Shown: in pieces, positions 18,511 to 27,701 of the stretch
How the letters are laid out: every line of letters starts with the position of its first letter
Numbering within the stretch: position 1 is the first letter of the stretch
Assembly: GCA_016718155.1 (NCBI GenBank)
Contig: JADKEH010000027.1
Location: 1-64,000 of the forward strand
DNA length: 64,000 nucleotides
Source: Candidatus Rhodoferax randersensis
GTDB taxonomy: Bacteria; Pseudomonadota; Gammaproteobacteria; Burkholderiales; Burkholderiaceae_C
Direction: 5' to 3'
Program-made: the position numbers and the translations under genes
Notes under the pieces: generated by a model
What the model saw: the letters and a program-made list of their open reading frames with translations, nothing else
Database searches by the model: none
What the model was told of the DNA's origin: nothing

Positions 18511-18737
18511 GCCGCTCTAGCAACGGGCGTGCGCTTGCCATCATCGCTCGTCCACCGGCTGGCCCACGGTGCGTCGTTGAAGGCCTCGGGCGATGCCGCC
18601 GATACCGTGTGTGGAAGTTCTGTCATGCCCATCGGGGACATTCGCCCCAGCCTGCGGGGCACCAGTTTAACCGCGGCGGGCGGTGGCCAGGCGCGAGCAA
18701 TGCGTCATCGCCTGGCATCACCAAGGCAAACGTCGGC

Positions 18738-20018
18738 TCAAGGCTGGGTCAGGTACAGCGTCCAGTAACGCACCGCGTCGTCCAGCCCCATCGGATCGGT
18801 CTTGCCCGACAGACCGGCCAGCACTTGCTTGGCCTTGTCGCGCTGACCCAACTGCGCGTAGACCGCCACCATGCGAAGCTTGGCCAGATCGCCGTTGCGG
18901 GCGATACCCTTGGTCAGACCTTGCTCCATTTGAGCGACACCGCGCTCGGTCAGGCCCAGGTGCACCATGTTGAAACCGTAGTTGAACATGGCAGTGCCGT
19001 CGGCCGCCTTCTTGGCGCCCGCCAGGTCCTTTTCCAGCGTGAGCCGATCCTCTGCCGTCATTTTGGCCAATTTATCCTTGAGGCGCTGTTGGGTGGCCAC
19101 GGCATCACCGGTTCCCAGCAAACCTGCCGCATAGCCCTGCTCCATCACCTTGAGCGCCTCGGCGGCGGAGCCCGACTGCAACGCGAGCTCGGCCATCTCG
19201 GTGAATTCGCTGGCTTCGCTCAGACCAGCCACCGCCTGTTGCAGGCGAAACACATCAAGCTGCAGACGAACCGCCAGCGAGGGCTTGGCCCACAGCCGCT
19301 GAATCAGCGTGCCCCAGTTGGACTTGCTCGGATAGTGACGCACCAAAGTCTCCAAGGTCTGCGTGCTGCCAGCTTCGTCCTTGACGCGCCGGCGCGCGTC
19401 GGCCAGCAGCTTGAGCTGCACCTCGGTGGGCACCTTGCCCGCCGCCGTAATCTTGCCAATTTCAAGCTCCAGCGCCTTGGCTGCTGCCGCGTAATCGCCC
19501 TTGAGGTAGTAGCTCTGCGCGCGCAGATTGCCCATCATCGGCTCGGTGCCGCCAGCCTGCAGGTAACGGTCGATCCACTCGATCGCCTTGGCGTAGTTCT
19601 TGGCGTTGTAGTAGAGGCTGACCACCGCCTGCAGGCTCGTGACTTTGTCGGCTTCCTTCAACCAGGTCCCCTGGCTGGCCAGCTCGTACTGCTGGGCCGC
19701 CAGGTCCGCGTCGCCGGTTGACGCAGCCAGCGCGCCCCTCAGGCGGGCAAGGATGTGCAGTTCATACGGCGTTTTGTCGGCCATCGCTTCGGCGGTGGCC
19801 AGCTTGGCACCCGCGTCCTTGTACTGCTTGTCACCCAGCAAGCGCTGCGCTTCGATCAGCAGCACGCCGATTTCTGGTCGAACGGTTGGCCCCGCGGGGG
19901 CTGAGGCCGCGCTAGTTGGCGCACTGGCCGACTGGGCCACGGCCTGCTGCGCCAAGGTGCTGGCCAGCAGGGTACTGGCGACGAAGGCGGCGCGCGGCAG
20001 CGTGTGTTGTCGAATCAT
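18738..20018 (-). CDS. Periplasmic tetratricopeptide-repeat protein
   Basis: The 426-aa protein has a signal peptide (RAAFVASTLLASTLAQQAVA) and an Ala/Ser/Pro linker. Several TPR-like helix pairs follow (LLIEAQRLLGDKQYKDAGAK; AVVSLYYNAKNYAKAIEWI; YYLKGDYAAAAKALELEI). The C-terminal part repeats the pattern (YGFNMVHLGLTERGVAQM). No catalytic motif is visible. It is monocistronic, with intergenic DNA on both sides. A scaffold role is likely; the partner is unknown. Confidence 0.8.
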   Translation of the reverse strand: MIRQHTLPRAAFVASTLLASTLAQQAVAQSASAPTSAASAPAGPTVRPEIGVLLIEAQRLLGDKQYKDAGAKLATAEAMADKTPYELHILARLRGALAASTGDADLAAQQYELASQGTWLKEADKVTSLQAVVSLYYNAKNYAKAIEWIDRYLQAGGTEPMMGNLRAQSYYLKGDYAAAAKALELEIGKITAAGKVPTEVQLKLLADARRRVKDEAGSTQTLETLVRHYPSKSNWGTLIQRLWAKPSLAVRLQLDVFRLQQAVAGLSEASEFTEMAELALQSGSAAEALKVMEQGYAAGLLGTGDAVATQQRLKDKLAKMTAEDRLTLEKDLAGAKKAADGTAMFNYGFNMVHLGLTERGVAQMEQGLTKGIARNGDLAKLRMVAVYAQLGQRDKAKQVLAGLSGKTDPMGLDDAVRYWTLYLTQP

Positions 20019-20255
20019 GGTGGACTCCGGTCAAATTCACAAAAGGCGATAGTGTCGCATTTGGGACGGCAAAGGGGGCAAGCACCGTCATGATGACCAT
20101 GGGATTCGGTCGATCGCGCGTGGATACGGTGCGGCTGACGGTAGGCATCGTCGACGGCCTGCCCAAGCTGGTGGTACAGCGCTGATCCGAATTCGCGCAC
20201 AGCGCGCGTCGACACCAGGCCTGCAATGCAGCCGGCGCCGGCGAGAAAAGCAGAC

Positions 20256-20774
20256 TTACGCCTGCACCAGTGTCGTCACCCGCCGCCTGGTGCGTTCGCG
20301 CAACGAGCAGTCGCGCAAGGTGTCAGCCAGCGCCTCCAACTTCGGGATGCCAAAGATCACCACGGTCGAGAAATTGGTGTCAGAGGAGCGCAGATCTACC
20401 ACGCAGTGGCCGGCAAGGCGCATGCCCAGAGGCTTGTGCAGGTCAAAGTGGTCGATGCGAAACAGCTCAACACTCTCCTTCGACTTGGACAGGATGCCGC
20501 GTTCGATGCGCACGCGCTGCGACGTGATCTGGTACGTCGTGGCGATACTTTGAAACCAGTAGAACAGGTAGGCAGTGCCCAGTGTCACCAGCACCACCAG
20601 CCATTGCCAGGCGGTGTAGATAACCACCGGGTGGCCCGAGAACAGGGTTGTCTCGGCGTCTAGCGCTTTGGCAGCCGAGTGGGCCAGCAGATCAGTGCCG
20701 CAAAACCGGCACTTGATGGCCACCGCCTTGATGGTTTCGCCACATACCGGACAGGCCTTGGTTTCATCACTCAT
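20256..20774 (-). CDS. Zinc-ribbon, bacterial PH-domain membrane protein
   Basis: The 172-aa protein has an N-terminal zinc ribbon (CPVCG and CRFCG), one or two hydrophobic helices (IYTAWQWLVVLVTLGTAYLF) and a bPH2/DUF304 domain (TTYQITSQRVRIERGILSKS and FRIDHFDLHKP). Proteins of this build are small inner-membrane proteins of unknown function. ATG 20774 begins MSDETKACPVCG. It is separated from its neighbours by more than 100 bases on each side. Confidence 0.8.
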   Translation of the reverse strand: MSDETKACPVCGETIKAVAIKCRFCGTDLLAHSAAKALDAETTLFSGHPVVIYTAWQWLVVLVTLGTAYLFYWFQSIATTYQITSQRVRIERGILSKSKESVELFRIDHFDLHKPLGMRLAGHCVVDLRSSDTNFSTVVIFGIPKLEALADTLRDCSLRERTRRRVTTLVQA

Positions 20775-20900
20775 CTGCGTCGTCCTCGTTGTGGGTAAGG
20801 CACCCAGGCGGCACCCCTGTTTTCCCCCACCGCGATGCTGGCCGCACCGCGGAATCAGGTCTCAGTGTAAGGCGCGGCCGACCGCATCACACGGCGCACG

Positions 20901-21344
20901 CTAAATGCCATTGGCCAGAATCACCTGGTGGCGCCCCTGCTCCTTGGCGGCATACAGCGCCCGGTCCGCCGCCCGGAGCAATTCGTCGGGCGTGTTGCCG
21001 TCCGCCGGAAACACCGCCGCCACGCCAATGCTGACCGTCACGTAACCGAAGGCCGACATGGTGTGGGCAAGCCTCAGCGTGCGCAGTGCGTCACAGACCC
21101 GACGCGCCATGTCGAGTGCCGCCCGCGTCCATTCATTCGCCAGCATGGCGTCGAAACGGCGGCGATTGGCAACACCGGTCAGGTCATCCGTGATGCTGAT
21201 GGCTTCCAGCCTGGCGTTAAGCAGTTGCAGCTCCGCGGTGCGCTCCTGCACGCGCGACTCCAGCAGTTGCTCGGAGGCCTTCAGTGACTCGACCAGCCGC
21301 GCCCCGGCACCACAACCTGCGGGCCTGCTCAACGCGAGCGCCAC
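20901..21344 (-). pseudogene. Diguanylate cyclase remnant lacking the GGDEF core
   Basis: The frame reads a coiled-coil linker (LESRVQERTAELQLLNARL), then DDLTGVANRRRFDAMLANEW, and then jumps in frame to the end of a GGDEF domain (ALDMARRVCDALRTL; GYVTVSIGVAAV; LLRAADRALYAAKEQGRH). Compared with an intact domain, about 60 residues that should hold the metal-binding Asp and the GGDEF signature are missing. The 5' end runs into the neighbouring outer-membrane gene with no sensor domain or proper start. It is an internally deleted and truncated pseudogene. Confidence 0.75.
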
Positions 21345-23581
21345 TCGTCAATATCCACCTGCATCTTGGCGAACAGCTCGGTGCTGCGCGATTGCTCGGG
21401 CGCCACGCCGGTGCGCCCGCGGTTGGCACCCAAGTAGTAAGTGGTGCCGGCACTGCGGCGCCAGGTGTAGGTCAGGCTGTCGGCCTGGCTGCGATCCACA
21501 TAGGCCGCCACCCCGCGCAGCGGCTCGCTTTGGCGATCGACCTGACTGCGCTGCACGATCAGGCGCAAGGTCTGCTGCGGCGCCAGATGCCAGATGGCGA
21601 GCAACTGCGCAGCGCTCTCGCGGTAGGTGGTGCCGCCCTGCGGCGCCTGCAGTTGTGCCAGAGACCAGGTCGGCAGCAGCTCCAGGCGCGCCAGCGGCCG
21701 CAGCGTGGCGCTGAGCTTGATGCGCTGGCCGGCACGCACCTGGTTGGCGCTGACATCGACCATCTTGCCGCGGTCGTACTCGACGCTGACCACAGGCGCC
21801 CACAGCGCTGCGTTGCGGGTGTAGTAGAAGTGCCAGTAGCGCTCCTGCAGCAAGTCGCTGCCGGCACTGACGCGCTGGCGCGTCAGGCCGCGGTACTCCA
21901 CCGAGAATTCGCTGTTGTTGCTGTAGCCGGTGTACAAGCCGGGCGTGACCTGGCTGTAGACCGTGGCGCGGGTGACCGGGTCCTGCACGTTCTCGGCGTT
22001 GACGTTCAGCCAAACCTCGTTCAAAGGCCCGAGGTTGCGCCAGACCCGGTGGGCATCCAGTGCCAGTCGGCGCACCCCGGTCTGGGTCACAAAACCATTG
22101 TCATTGCGAAAACCGATGGTCTTGTTCTCGATCGTGGCGCCGGCTTCATACGGTTCGGCCCGCCAGAAGGCGTTGGCGTAAAGAGCCGAGCCGGTTTGTG
22201 CCGCCGAGGCCACCAGGGCACCGTTGCCGTCTGGCAGCGCGGTGGTGCGCGAGGCCAGCCACTGCGCGCGCAGACGCAGGTTCGGTGTGGCCTGCCAGGT
22301 CAGGTCCGGGCCGGCCACCGAGTTGTCGCCCTGGTGCAAGTCATAACGACGCAAGGAGGCCAGGGCGCCGACGGTGAGGTGGTCGCGGTCCACGCGCAGC
22401 CGCGCGATGGCGGCGTCGGACGCACCCTGCGGCGCGGTGCTGGTGCCGTAGGGGCCAGGCAGCAGCACATCCCCACCACCCAGGTCGTGCGTGGCAAAGC
22501 CGGTGGCGGCCACCGCGTCCGAACGCCAACTGGCGCGCAAGCCCCAGCGCGGCCGGGTCACGCTGCGGGTGTAGAGCGCGTCCGTCGGCGAACGCAGCAG
22601 ATCGCTGCTTTCGAGGAAGAACGGACGCTTCTCCGGCAGGTAAAGGGCAAACTGGGTGTTGCTGGAGAGTTGCGGCACATCAAGCTCGACCTGGCTGAAG
22701 TCAGGGCGCAGCGTGGCGTCGACCACCAGCTCGGGGCGGGGTCGCCATTTCAGCTCCAGCCCCAGATTGGCTTGCGTATCCCCGGTCATGCTCTGCCCGG
22801 CGGGGTGCTCGGTGCTGCGCCGCAATGTCAGGTTGGGGCGCCATTGCAGAAAACTGTGGCTCTCGGTGGGCGCCATGCCCTCAACGGTCTGCAGATCGTC
22901 GATGAAGCTGGCCGCGTCGCGCGCCAGCGGCACCGACATGAGCAGATAAGTCTGGTCGCGCGGAACACGGCGCACCACCATCATGCGCCAGGGCAGGCTG
23001 CCTTCACCAACGCCTGCGGCGCTATAGCGCAGCGACGAGAACGGCACCCGAAACACCGCGGTGTACCCCTGTTGCGTGAGCTTGCTGGCGGCATCAAAGT
23101 CGAAGTCCGGCGAGAAGTCCTCGTTGTCGTCCTCCGCCGTATGCAGCCCGTCCGCCGTGCTGCCGGAGGCGCCGACGCGAAACCATTGCGCCGCCTTCTT
23201 TCGCCCCATCGGATCAAGATACAGCGCGACGAAGTCCTGGGTGCGAAACACCTGGTCATGGCGTACCAGTTGGCGGCGAATCAGCTCGGGCTGCGGGTCC
23301 AGCGCGGTCACGCCCACATAGACGGCCCGCTCGTCTACAAGGACCTGAAGGCGGGTTTCGAACTTGGGCTCGGCGCCGTGGTTGGGTGCCCGCTCGACAA
23401 AGCGGTTGTACACCGGTGCGCGCTTCCACGCGGGGTGATCCAGGCTACCGTCCAGGGTGATCTTCTCCCCCGGTAGCAAGCGGGCGCCAGAGACCTTGGT
23501 GGTGTCTGGGCTGGCTTGTGCGCAGGCTGAGCCGGCCAGTGCGAACAGCAGCAGCAGGGTGAAGGTCTTTTTGAGAGTCAT
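21329..23581 (-). CDS. CBM9/DUF5916-type outer-membrane protein
   Basis: The 750-aa protein has a signal peptide (KKTFTLLLLFALAGSACA). An N-terminal carbohydrate-binding family 9-like domain follows (ITLDGSLDHPAWKRAPVYN; VYVGVTALDPQPELI). The long C-terminal DUF5916 beta-barrel-like region contains YLPEKRPFFLESSDLL, a hallmark of this family. These proteins are usually found in outer membranes, often near proteases or signalling genes; their substrate is unknown. The start was set at ATG 23581 because it begins the signal peptide; a 59-residue in-frame extension upstream is poor in protein features. Confidence 0.82.
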   Translation of the reverse strand: MTLKKTFTLLLLFALAGSACAQASPDTTKVSGARLLPGEKITLDGSLDHPAWKRAPVYNRFVERAPNHGAEPKFETRLQVLVDERAVYVGVTALDPQPELIRRQLVRHDQVFRTQDFVALYLDPMGRKKAAQWFRVGASGSTADGLHTAEDDNEDFSPDFDFDAASKLTQQGYTAVFRVPFSSLRYSAAGVGEGSLPWRMMVVRRVPRDQTYLLMSVPLARDAASFIDDLQTVEGMAPTESHSFLQWRPNLTLRRSTEHPAGQSMTGDTQANLGLELKWRPRPELVVDATLRPDFSQVELDVPQLSSNTQFALYLPEKRPFFLESSDLLRSPTDALYTRSVTRPRWGLRASWRSDAVAATGFATHDLGGGDVLLPGPYGTSTAPQGASDAAIARLRVDRDHLTVGALASLRRYDLHQGDNSVAGPDLTWQATPNLRLRAQWLASRTTALPDGNGALVASAAQTGSALYANAFWRAEPYEAGATIENKTIGFRNDNGFVTQTGVRRLALDAHRVWRNLGPLNEVWLNVNAENVQDPVTRATVYSQVTPGLYTGYSNNSEFSVEYRGLTRQRVSAGSDLLQERYWHFYYTRNAALWAPVVSVEYDRGKMVDVSANQVRAGQRIKLSATLRPLARLELLPTWSLAQLQAPQGGTTYRESAAQLLAIWHLAPQQTLRLIVQRSQVDRQSEPLRGVAAYVDRSQADSLTYTWRRSAGTTYYLGANRGRTGVAPEQSRSTELFAKMQVDIDEWRSR

Positions 23582-23639
23582 GCGGTGTGATGGTGCGTGG
23601 CGGGATGCCAGCGCCGCCAGATCAGCCAGAACCGGCGGG

Positions 23640-24968
23640 CTAGCGCTGAGTGTTGGGAGCCACCTGCCCCAGGGAACCCGGCAAGGCGCCCGGAGGCAGG
23701 AAGAACTGGAAATTGCTGCGTCCGCAATTCTTGACACGGTACATGGCCGCATCCGCACGACGAATCAAATCGTCAGCCGTCTCGCCATCATCGGGAAACA
23801 CGCTGATGCCAACTGAGGGCGAAACCGACACCGCCTGCCCGTCGATCATGACGGGAACACTGACCGCTTCAATCAGGTTGGCGGCCACCACGCCCGCATC
23901 ATCGTGATTGGCAATGTCGGTGAGCACGATCAGAAACTCATCGCCGCCCAGGCGGGCCACCACGTCGGCTTCGCGCACGGCCAACTTCAGCCGCCGCGCC
24001 ACTTCGCGCAGCAGCACGTCACCGGCATGATGACCCATCGTGTCGTTGACCAGTTTGAAGTTGTCGAGGTCCACAAATAGGGTCGCCACAGTCGCCTCGC
24101 GACGGCGGGCCATGGCCAAAATGCTTTCCAGCCGCTCCATCAGGTAGAGGCGGTTGGGCAACTGCGTCAAGTTGTCGTGCAGCGCCATGAATTCGATGCG
24201 TTCCTGTGCTGCCTTGCGCGCACTGATGTCGCGCAGCACCGCCAGACGGTAGGTGCCACCGGCAAACGGCAGGGTCTTGCCGACCACTTCAACCGGAATC
24301 ACTTGGCCGACGCGGTGCATGACCGCCGCCTCGTAGGGCTCCTCTCGGCCGCCGGCCATGTAGTCACTAACGGTCTGGCGCCACGTCTCGGGGACGAAGT
24401 CCAGGATCCGGCGTCCGACGAGCTCGTCCAGCGAGTACCCCAGCATGCGCTGCATGGCCTCATTGGCGTCTGTGACCACGCCCTGGTTGTGAAACACGAT
24501 CCCCTCGGTGGTGGCCTCGGCCAATTTGCGCATGCGCTCTTCACTGTCGCGAATGGCGCGCTCGGCCTGCCACTGCGCAGTGATGTCATTGATCAGCACA
24601 AATGCGCCAACCTGGGTCCGGTCGTCGAAATGGGGAATCAGGTTGACCTCGATCACGCGTTGCTCGCCGTTCGGCAAGGCCTGCTCACGCACATACTTGA
24701 CGGTCTCGCCCGCCACTACCAGCTTGACCTGAGGCTCGATCACCTTCCAGGCCGGCTCGCCAATGGCTTCGCGCACTGTCTTTCCCAAGATGGTCTGGGG
24801 CGTCCAGCCGTTGTACTCTGCGTAACGGCGGTTCGCGAACTGGCACTTCAATGTACCCGTCTGGTAGTAAGCAATCAGCGCCGGCACCGAATCGGCAATC
24901 AGACGCAGCAGTGACTCCGATTGACTCAGGGGCGGCTTATCCGGGTTTGGCATGTCGGCAGAAGGCAT
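23640..24968 (-). CDS. PAS-PAS-GGDEF diguanylate cyclase
   Basis: The 442-aa cytosolic protein has two PAS domains (about residues 20-130, with FANRRYAEYNGWT; about 145-260, with ANEAMQRMLGYSLDELVGRR) and a full GGDEF domain (DNLTQLPNRLYLMERL; FVDLDNFKLVND; the ARLGGDEF active site). It should make cyclic di-GMP in response to a signal sensed by the PAS domains. No EAL domain is present. The I-site RxxD is not obvious (LAVREAD lies before ARLGGDEF, close to the usual position). Confidence 0.9.
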   Translation of the reverse strand: MPSADMPNPDKPPLSQSESLLRLIADSVPALIAYYQTGTLKCQFANRRYAEYNGWTPQTILGKTVREAIGEPAWKVIEPQVKLVVAGETVKYVREQALPNGEQRVIEVNLIPHFDDRTQVGAFVLINDITAQWQAERAIRDSEERMRKLAEATTEGIVFHNQGVVTDANEAMQRMLGYSLDELVGRRILDFVPETWRQTVSDYMAGGREEPYEAAVMHRVGQVIPVEVVGKTLPFAGGTYRLAVLRDISARKAAQERIEFMALHDNLTQLPNRLYLMERLESILAMARRREATVATLFVDLDNFKLVNDTMGHHAGDVLLREVARRLKLAVREADVVARLGGDEFLIVLTDIANHDDAGVVAANLIEAVSVPVMIDGQAVSVSPSVGISVFPDDGETADDLIRRADAAMYRVKNCGRSNFQFFLPPGALPGSLGQVAPNTQR

Positions 24969-24996
24969 GGTCTTGTTGTGACATCACGATCAGAAC

Positions 24997-25854
24997 TCAC
25001 GATACCAGAACTTCCTTGATAGCCTTGCGCCAAACCGCAGCGAGTTTGCTCCACCCGCAAGCGTTGGGGTGAATTTCGTTCAACCAGTCGGCATCGCTCC
25101 CGATCGAGCCCGTGGCAGCGGGTACCAAGGTCCCGTGGGTCGGTACCGAAACGAGGTTGTTGCGCCCGTTGGTCCAGCCCGCAATCGTGGCCTGAACCTC
25201 GTCAAAGATCGCGGCGGTCAAGTCGGGCCAAAGCGTGGGCGCAATGCTGTTCTTGACATAGGCGTCAAACAGCCACGCGTGGCCGCGTGGAAAGGCCGGC
25301 GCATTGCGCGCCGTCGGGGTGTCGTAATTGTTCAGAAAGATCGGCACGTTGGCGTGCCGGCTGGATTGAATCACGTTGTAGAGGGCCGAGAAGTTCGGGT
25401 TCATGTACTGATTGACCAGGGTGGCCACCGCAGTGCGCTTGAGACAGTCGCGCCCGCTGGCGGGAACCGGTTCTACCGCGAGGTCGCGCAGTATGCCCTG
25501 ACCGGGTCCGGGGTCACGCGCTGCATCGATGAAGTCGTTGCCACCGGCACTCAGCAAAATGGCGTCGAACTTCCAGCTGAACTGGGTGTTGACCCACAGA
25601 CGAAAATCGCCCCTGGCGCAGTCACCGACGCGACGCATGGTGTCCCCAAACATCGCCACGTTGATGATCAGCACCTCGTCACCGGCGGCATCCATGGCAG
25701 GGGCCAAGGCTTGCAGCAGCGAGGTGTGAAACATGGCGCTTCGGTCCATCCACGAGTCGCCCTCCGCCAGAAAGCGGTACTTGAAGAACTCGGGGCTCAG
25801 CCCATTCTCCATGTGGCCTGCAAACTCATTGCCATAGATGACCAGGCTGGACAT
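24997..25854 (-). CDS. SGNH/GDSL-type hydrolase
   Basis: The 285-aa protein has the SGNH blocks: GDSW near residue 32 (FLAEGDSWMDR), the Gly block, GGND (LLSAGGNDFIDAA) and the catalytic Asp-His pair (DWLNEIHPNACGW). This supports an esterase or lipase-like hydrolase. There is no signal peptide, so it is probably cytoplasmic or secreted by another route. Substrate unknown. It is followed by a 28-bp gap to the diguanylate cyclase on the same strand. Confidence 0.82.
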   Translation of the reverse strand: MSSLVIYGNEFAGHMENGLSPEFFKYRFLAEGDSWMDRSAMFHTSLLQALAPAMDAAGDEVLIINVAMFGDTMRRVGDCARGDFRLWVNTQFSWKFDAILLSAGGNDFIDAARDPGPGQGILRDLAVEPVPASGRDCLKRTAVATLVNQYMNPNFSALYNVIQSSRHANVPIFLNNYDTPTARNAPAFPRGHAWLFDAYVKNSIAPTLWPDLTAAIFDEVQATIAGWTNGRNNLVSVPTHGTLVPAATGSIGSDADWLNEIHPNACGWSKLAAVWRKAIKEVLVS

Positions 25855-26165
25855 GAAAGCCTCCTATTGACGATGCCGATCAGTAGTGTGACCCACCTTG
25901 CCAGCCCAGGCGAGTGATGAAATTCCGGAGCCGGGGTGACAAAGTGGCCCCTTGGCGACACGGCCCATCGCCAGCTGCTGGCAGTATCTCCACCAATGGC
26001 CCAAGCCATCACCGTTCATGCACGGGGATTTTCCGAACCCGTTCACGGTCTGCGCCGTGCCGCAAAGCGGCGCATGCCCACTGCGTTCTGTGACATCTAC
26101 CTGCCGGTCGCTTTACGCCCGCCTGGCGCGCAAGAGCCAAGCTCTGACTTGCCAAGGTAAATGCA
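25855..26165. other. Intergenic stretch, no gene recognised
   Basis: About 310 bases between two minus-strand genes. Short frames on both strands (for example a 60-aa frame on the minus strand) have no recognisable domain. One small hairpin (GCCGC-AAA-GCGGC) is visible around 26065. It probably holds the promoter of the SGNH hydrolase gene and the 3' region of the downstream dehydrogenase. Confidence 0.35.
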
Positions 26166-27032
26166 TCAGGACTGGTCCGGCGGTTTGGGCGACCAGCCAC
26201 TCAGCCCGAAGCGTCGCGACAGCAGGGCATCAAAGCGCCGGGCTGGCACCCAGGCCTTGAGCAGGGGCAACAGCGTGCTGCCCTTGCCGCCGCGTATGCG
26301 AAGCGGCGGCGTACTGCGCAGCAAAGCATCCACCACGGGCGCGACAAACGCCTCGGCCGGTGTGGCGTCGACCTGGCCCGCCTGCGCGCGAGCGCGAATA
26401 CCTTGCTCCACTCCCCGGTACAGCGAGTCGGCTGGTAACTGGATAGCCGCCTCGGCGTGGTTGCCAAAGCTGGACTGCACACCACCGGGTTGCACCGTCA
26501 CGACCCGGATGCCAAAGGGCGCCAACTCCATGCGCAGTGCGTCACTCAACGCGTGCAGCGCCGCCTTGCTGGAGCAATAGGCACCCGCAAACGGCGTGGT
26601 GAACACACCAACAATGCTGCCGACATTGACAATCACCGCGCCCGCCCTGGTGCCAACTGCGGCGCGCAGCAGCGGCAGTGCTGCGCGGGCTAGCGCCATG
26701 GGGGCGATCACATTGGTTTCAAACTGGCGGCGCAGGTCTTCGCGCCGCAGGTCCATCACGGCGCCCACCTGCGAAAACCCGGCATTGTTGACCAGCATGT
26801 CCAGCCGGCCCTGCTCCTGCCGCACCACGTCCAAGGCCGCGGCAATGCTGGCATCGTCGTTCACATCCAGCGTCAGCGTGCGCAGGCCCGCCTGGGCCAG
26901 GGCCGCCAGGCTGTCGGCGCGCCGTGCGGTGGCGTAGACCGTGTGGCCACGGCGATGGAACTCACGCGCCAGCGCGGCGCCAATGCCGCTGGAGCAGCCA
27001 GAAATCAAGATGCTCTTTTGCACGCCACTCAC
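26166..27032 (-). CDS. Short-chain dehydrogenase/reductase (SDR)
   Basis: The 288-aa protein has the classical SDR motifs: cofactor-binding GCSSGIG, NNAG, the catalytic Ser in VNVGSIVGV and the YxxxK pair as YCSSK. It should oxidise or reduce an alcohol/carbonyl with NAD(P). The substrate is not predictable. Its ATG overlaps the stop of the adjacent PEBP-like gene by 4 bp, so they are co-transcribed. Confidence 0.88.
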   Translation of the reverse strand: MSGVQKSILISGCSSGIGAALAREFHRRGHTVYATARRADSLAALAQAGLRTLTLDVNDDASIAAALDVVRQEQGRLDMLVNNAGFSQVGAVMDLRREDLRRQFETNVIAPMALARAALPLLRAAVGTRAGAVIVNVGSIVGVFTTPFAGAYCSSKAALHALSDALRMELAPFGIRVVTVQPGGVQSSFGNHAEAAIQLPADSLYRGVEQGIRARAQAGQVDATPAEAFVAPVVDALLRSTPPLRIRGGKGSTLLPLLKAWVPARRFDALLSRRFGLSGWSPKPPDQS

Positions 27033-27589
27033 TTCGCCTTCGCCCTGCCATACTTTGCAGTGAAACTGGCTTTGCCAATCGAGTTGGCATTGACCATGAA
27101 CCCCGCAAGTGCCGCCGTCGCATCGAGCGGGATGTCCAACTTGTCGGTCTTGAGCGCGTACACCGTGAAAATGTAGCGGTGTGGTTTGTCACCTTGCGGC
27201 GGGCAAACGCCGCCCCAGCCCGCCGCGCCGAAATCAACACGCACGTGGCTGGCGCCCTTGGGCAGATTGGCGCCTCCCACGGCGCCCGCATCGGCGGCCA
27301 GCTCGGTCGCACTGGCCGGGATGTTGATCACCGACCAGTGCCACCAGCCCGAGCCGGTGGGCGCGTCAGGGTCATACATGGTCACGGCGAAGCTCTTGGT
27401 GTCCTTGGGCGCGCCGCTCCATTTCAGCAGGGGCGATTTGTTCTCGCCGGCGCAGCCGAAGCCGTTGAACTCGAACTTCTTGTCGATGGTGCCGCCGGAC
27501 TTGATGTCGGGGCTGGTCAAGGTAAAGCTGGCCGCGTGGGCCAGCGAGACGCCGCCGATCAGGGCGGCGGTGAGCAAGATGCGTTGCAT
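27029..27589 (-). CDS. YbhB/YbcL-type phosphatidylethanolamine-binding protein family
   Basis: The 186-aa protein starts with a signal peptide (MQRILLTAALIGGVSLAHA). It then has the PEBP hallmark motifs: LLKWSGAPKDTKSFAVTMYD near residue 60, GSGWWHWSVINIPASA with the WHW ligand region, and GGVCPPQGDKPHRYIFTVYA near the C-terminus. The family may bind lipids or small phosphate compounds; the function in bacteria is poorly known. ATG 27589 was chosen because it begins the signal peptide. Confidence 0.86.
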   Translation of the reverse strand: MQRILLTAALIGGVSLAHAASFTLTSPDIKSGGTIDKKFEFNGFGCAGENKSPLLKWSGAPKDTKSFAVTMYDPDAPTGSGWWHWSVINIPASATELAADAGAVGGANLPKGASHVRVDFGAAGWGGVCPPQGDKPHRYIFTVYALKTDKLDIPLDATAALAGFMVNANSIGKASFTAKYGRAKAK

Positions 27590-27701
27590 GTCGGTCTCCT
27601 CATGTTGAAGGAAGCCGATCGTGCCACGGAACCGCCCGGCCTGCCAACTGCGTGGTGCACGGATTCTGGGAGATCCTGGGCTGACGAGCCCGCCGGGCAG
27701 G

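Noticed and set aside
20015..20215. 66-aa minus-strand frame upstream of the TPR gene
   Set aside because: No conserved domain, no ribosome-binding site and unlikely composition.
21284..23476. 730-aa + strand frame antisense to the CBM9/DUF5916 gene
   Set aside because: The minus-strand product has a signal peptide and family motifs; the + frame has none.
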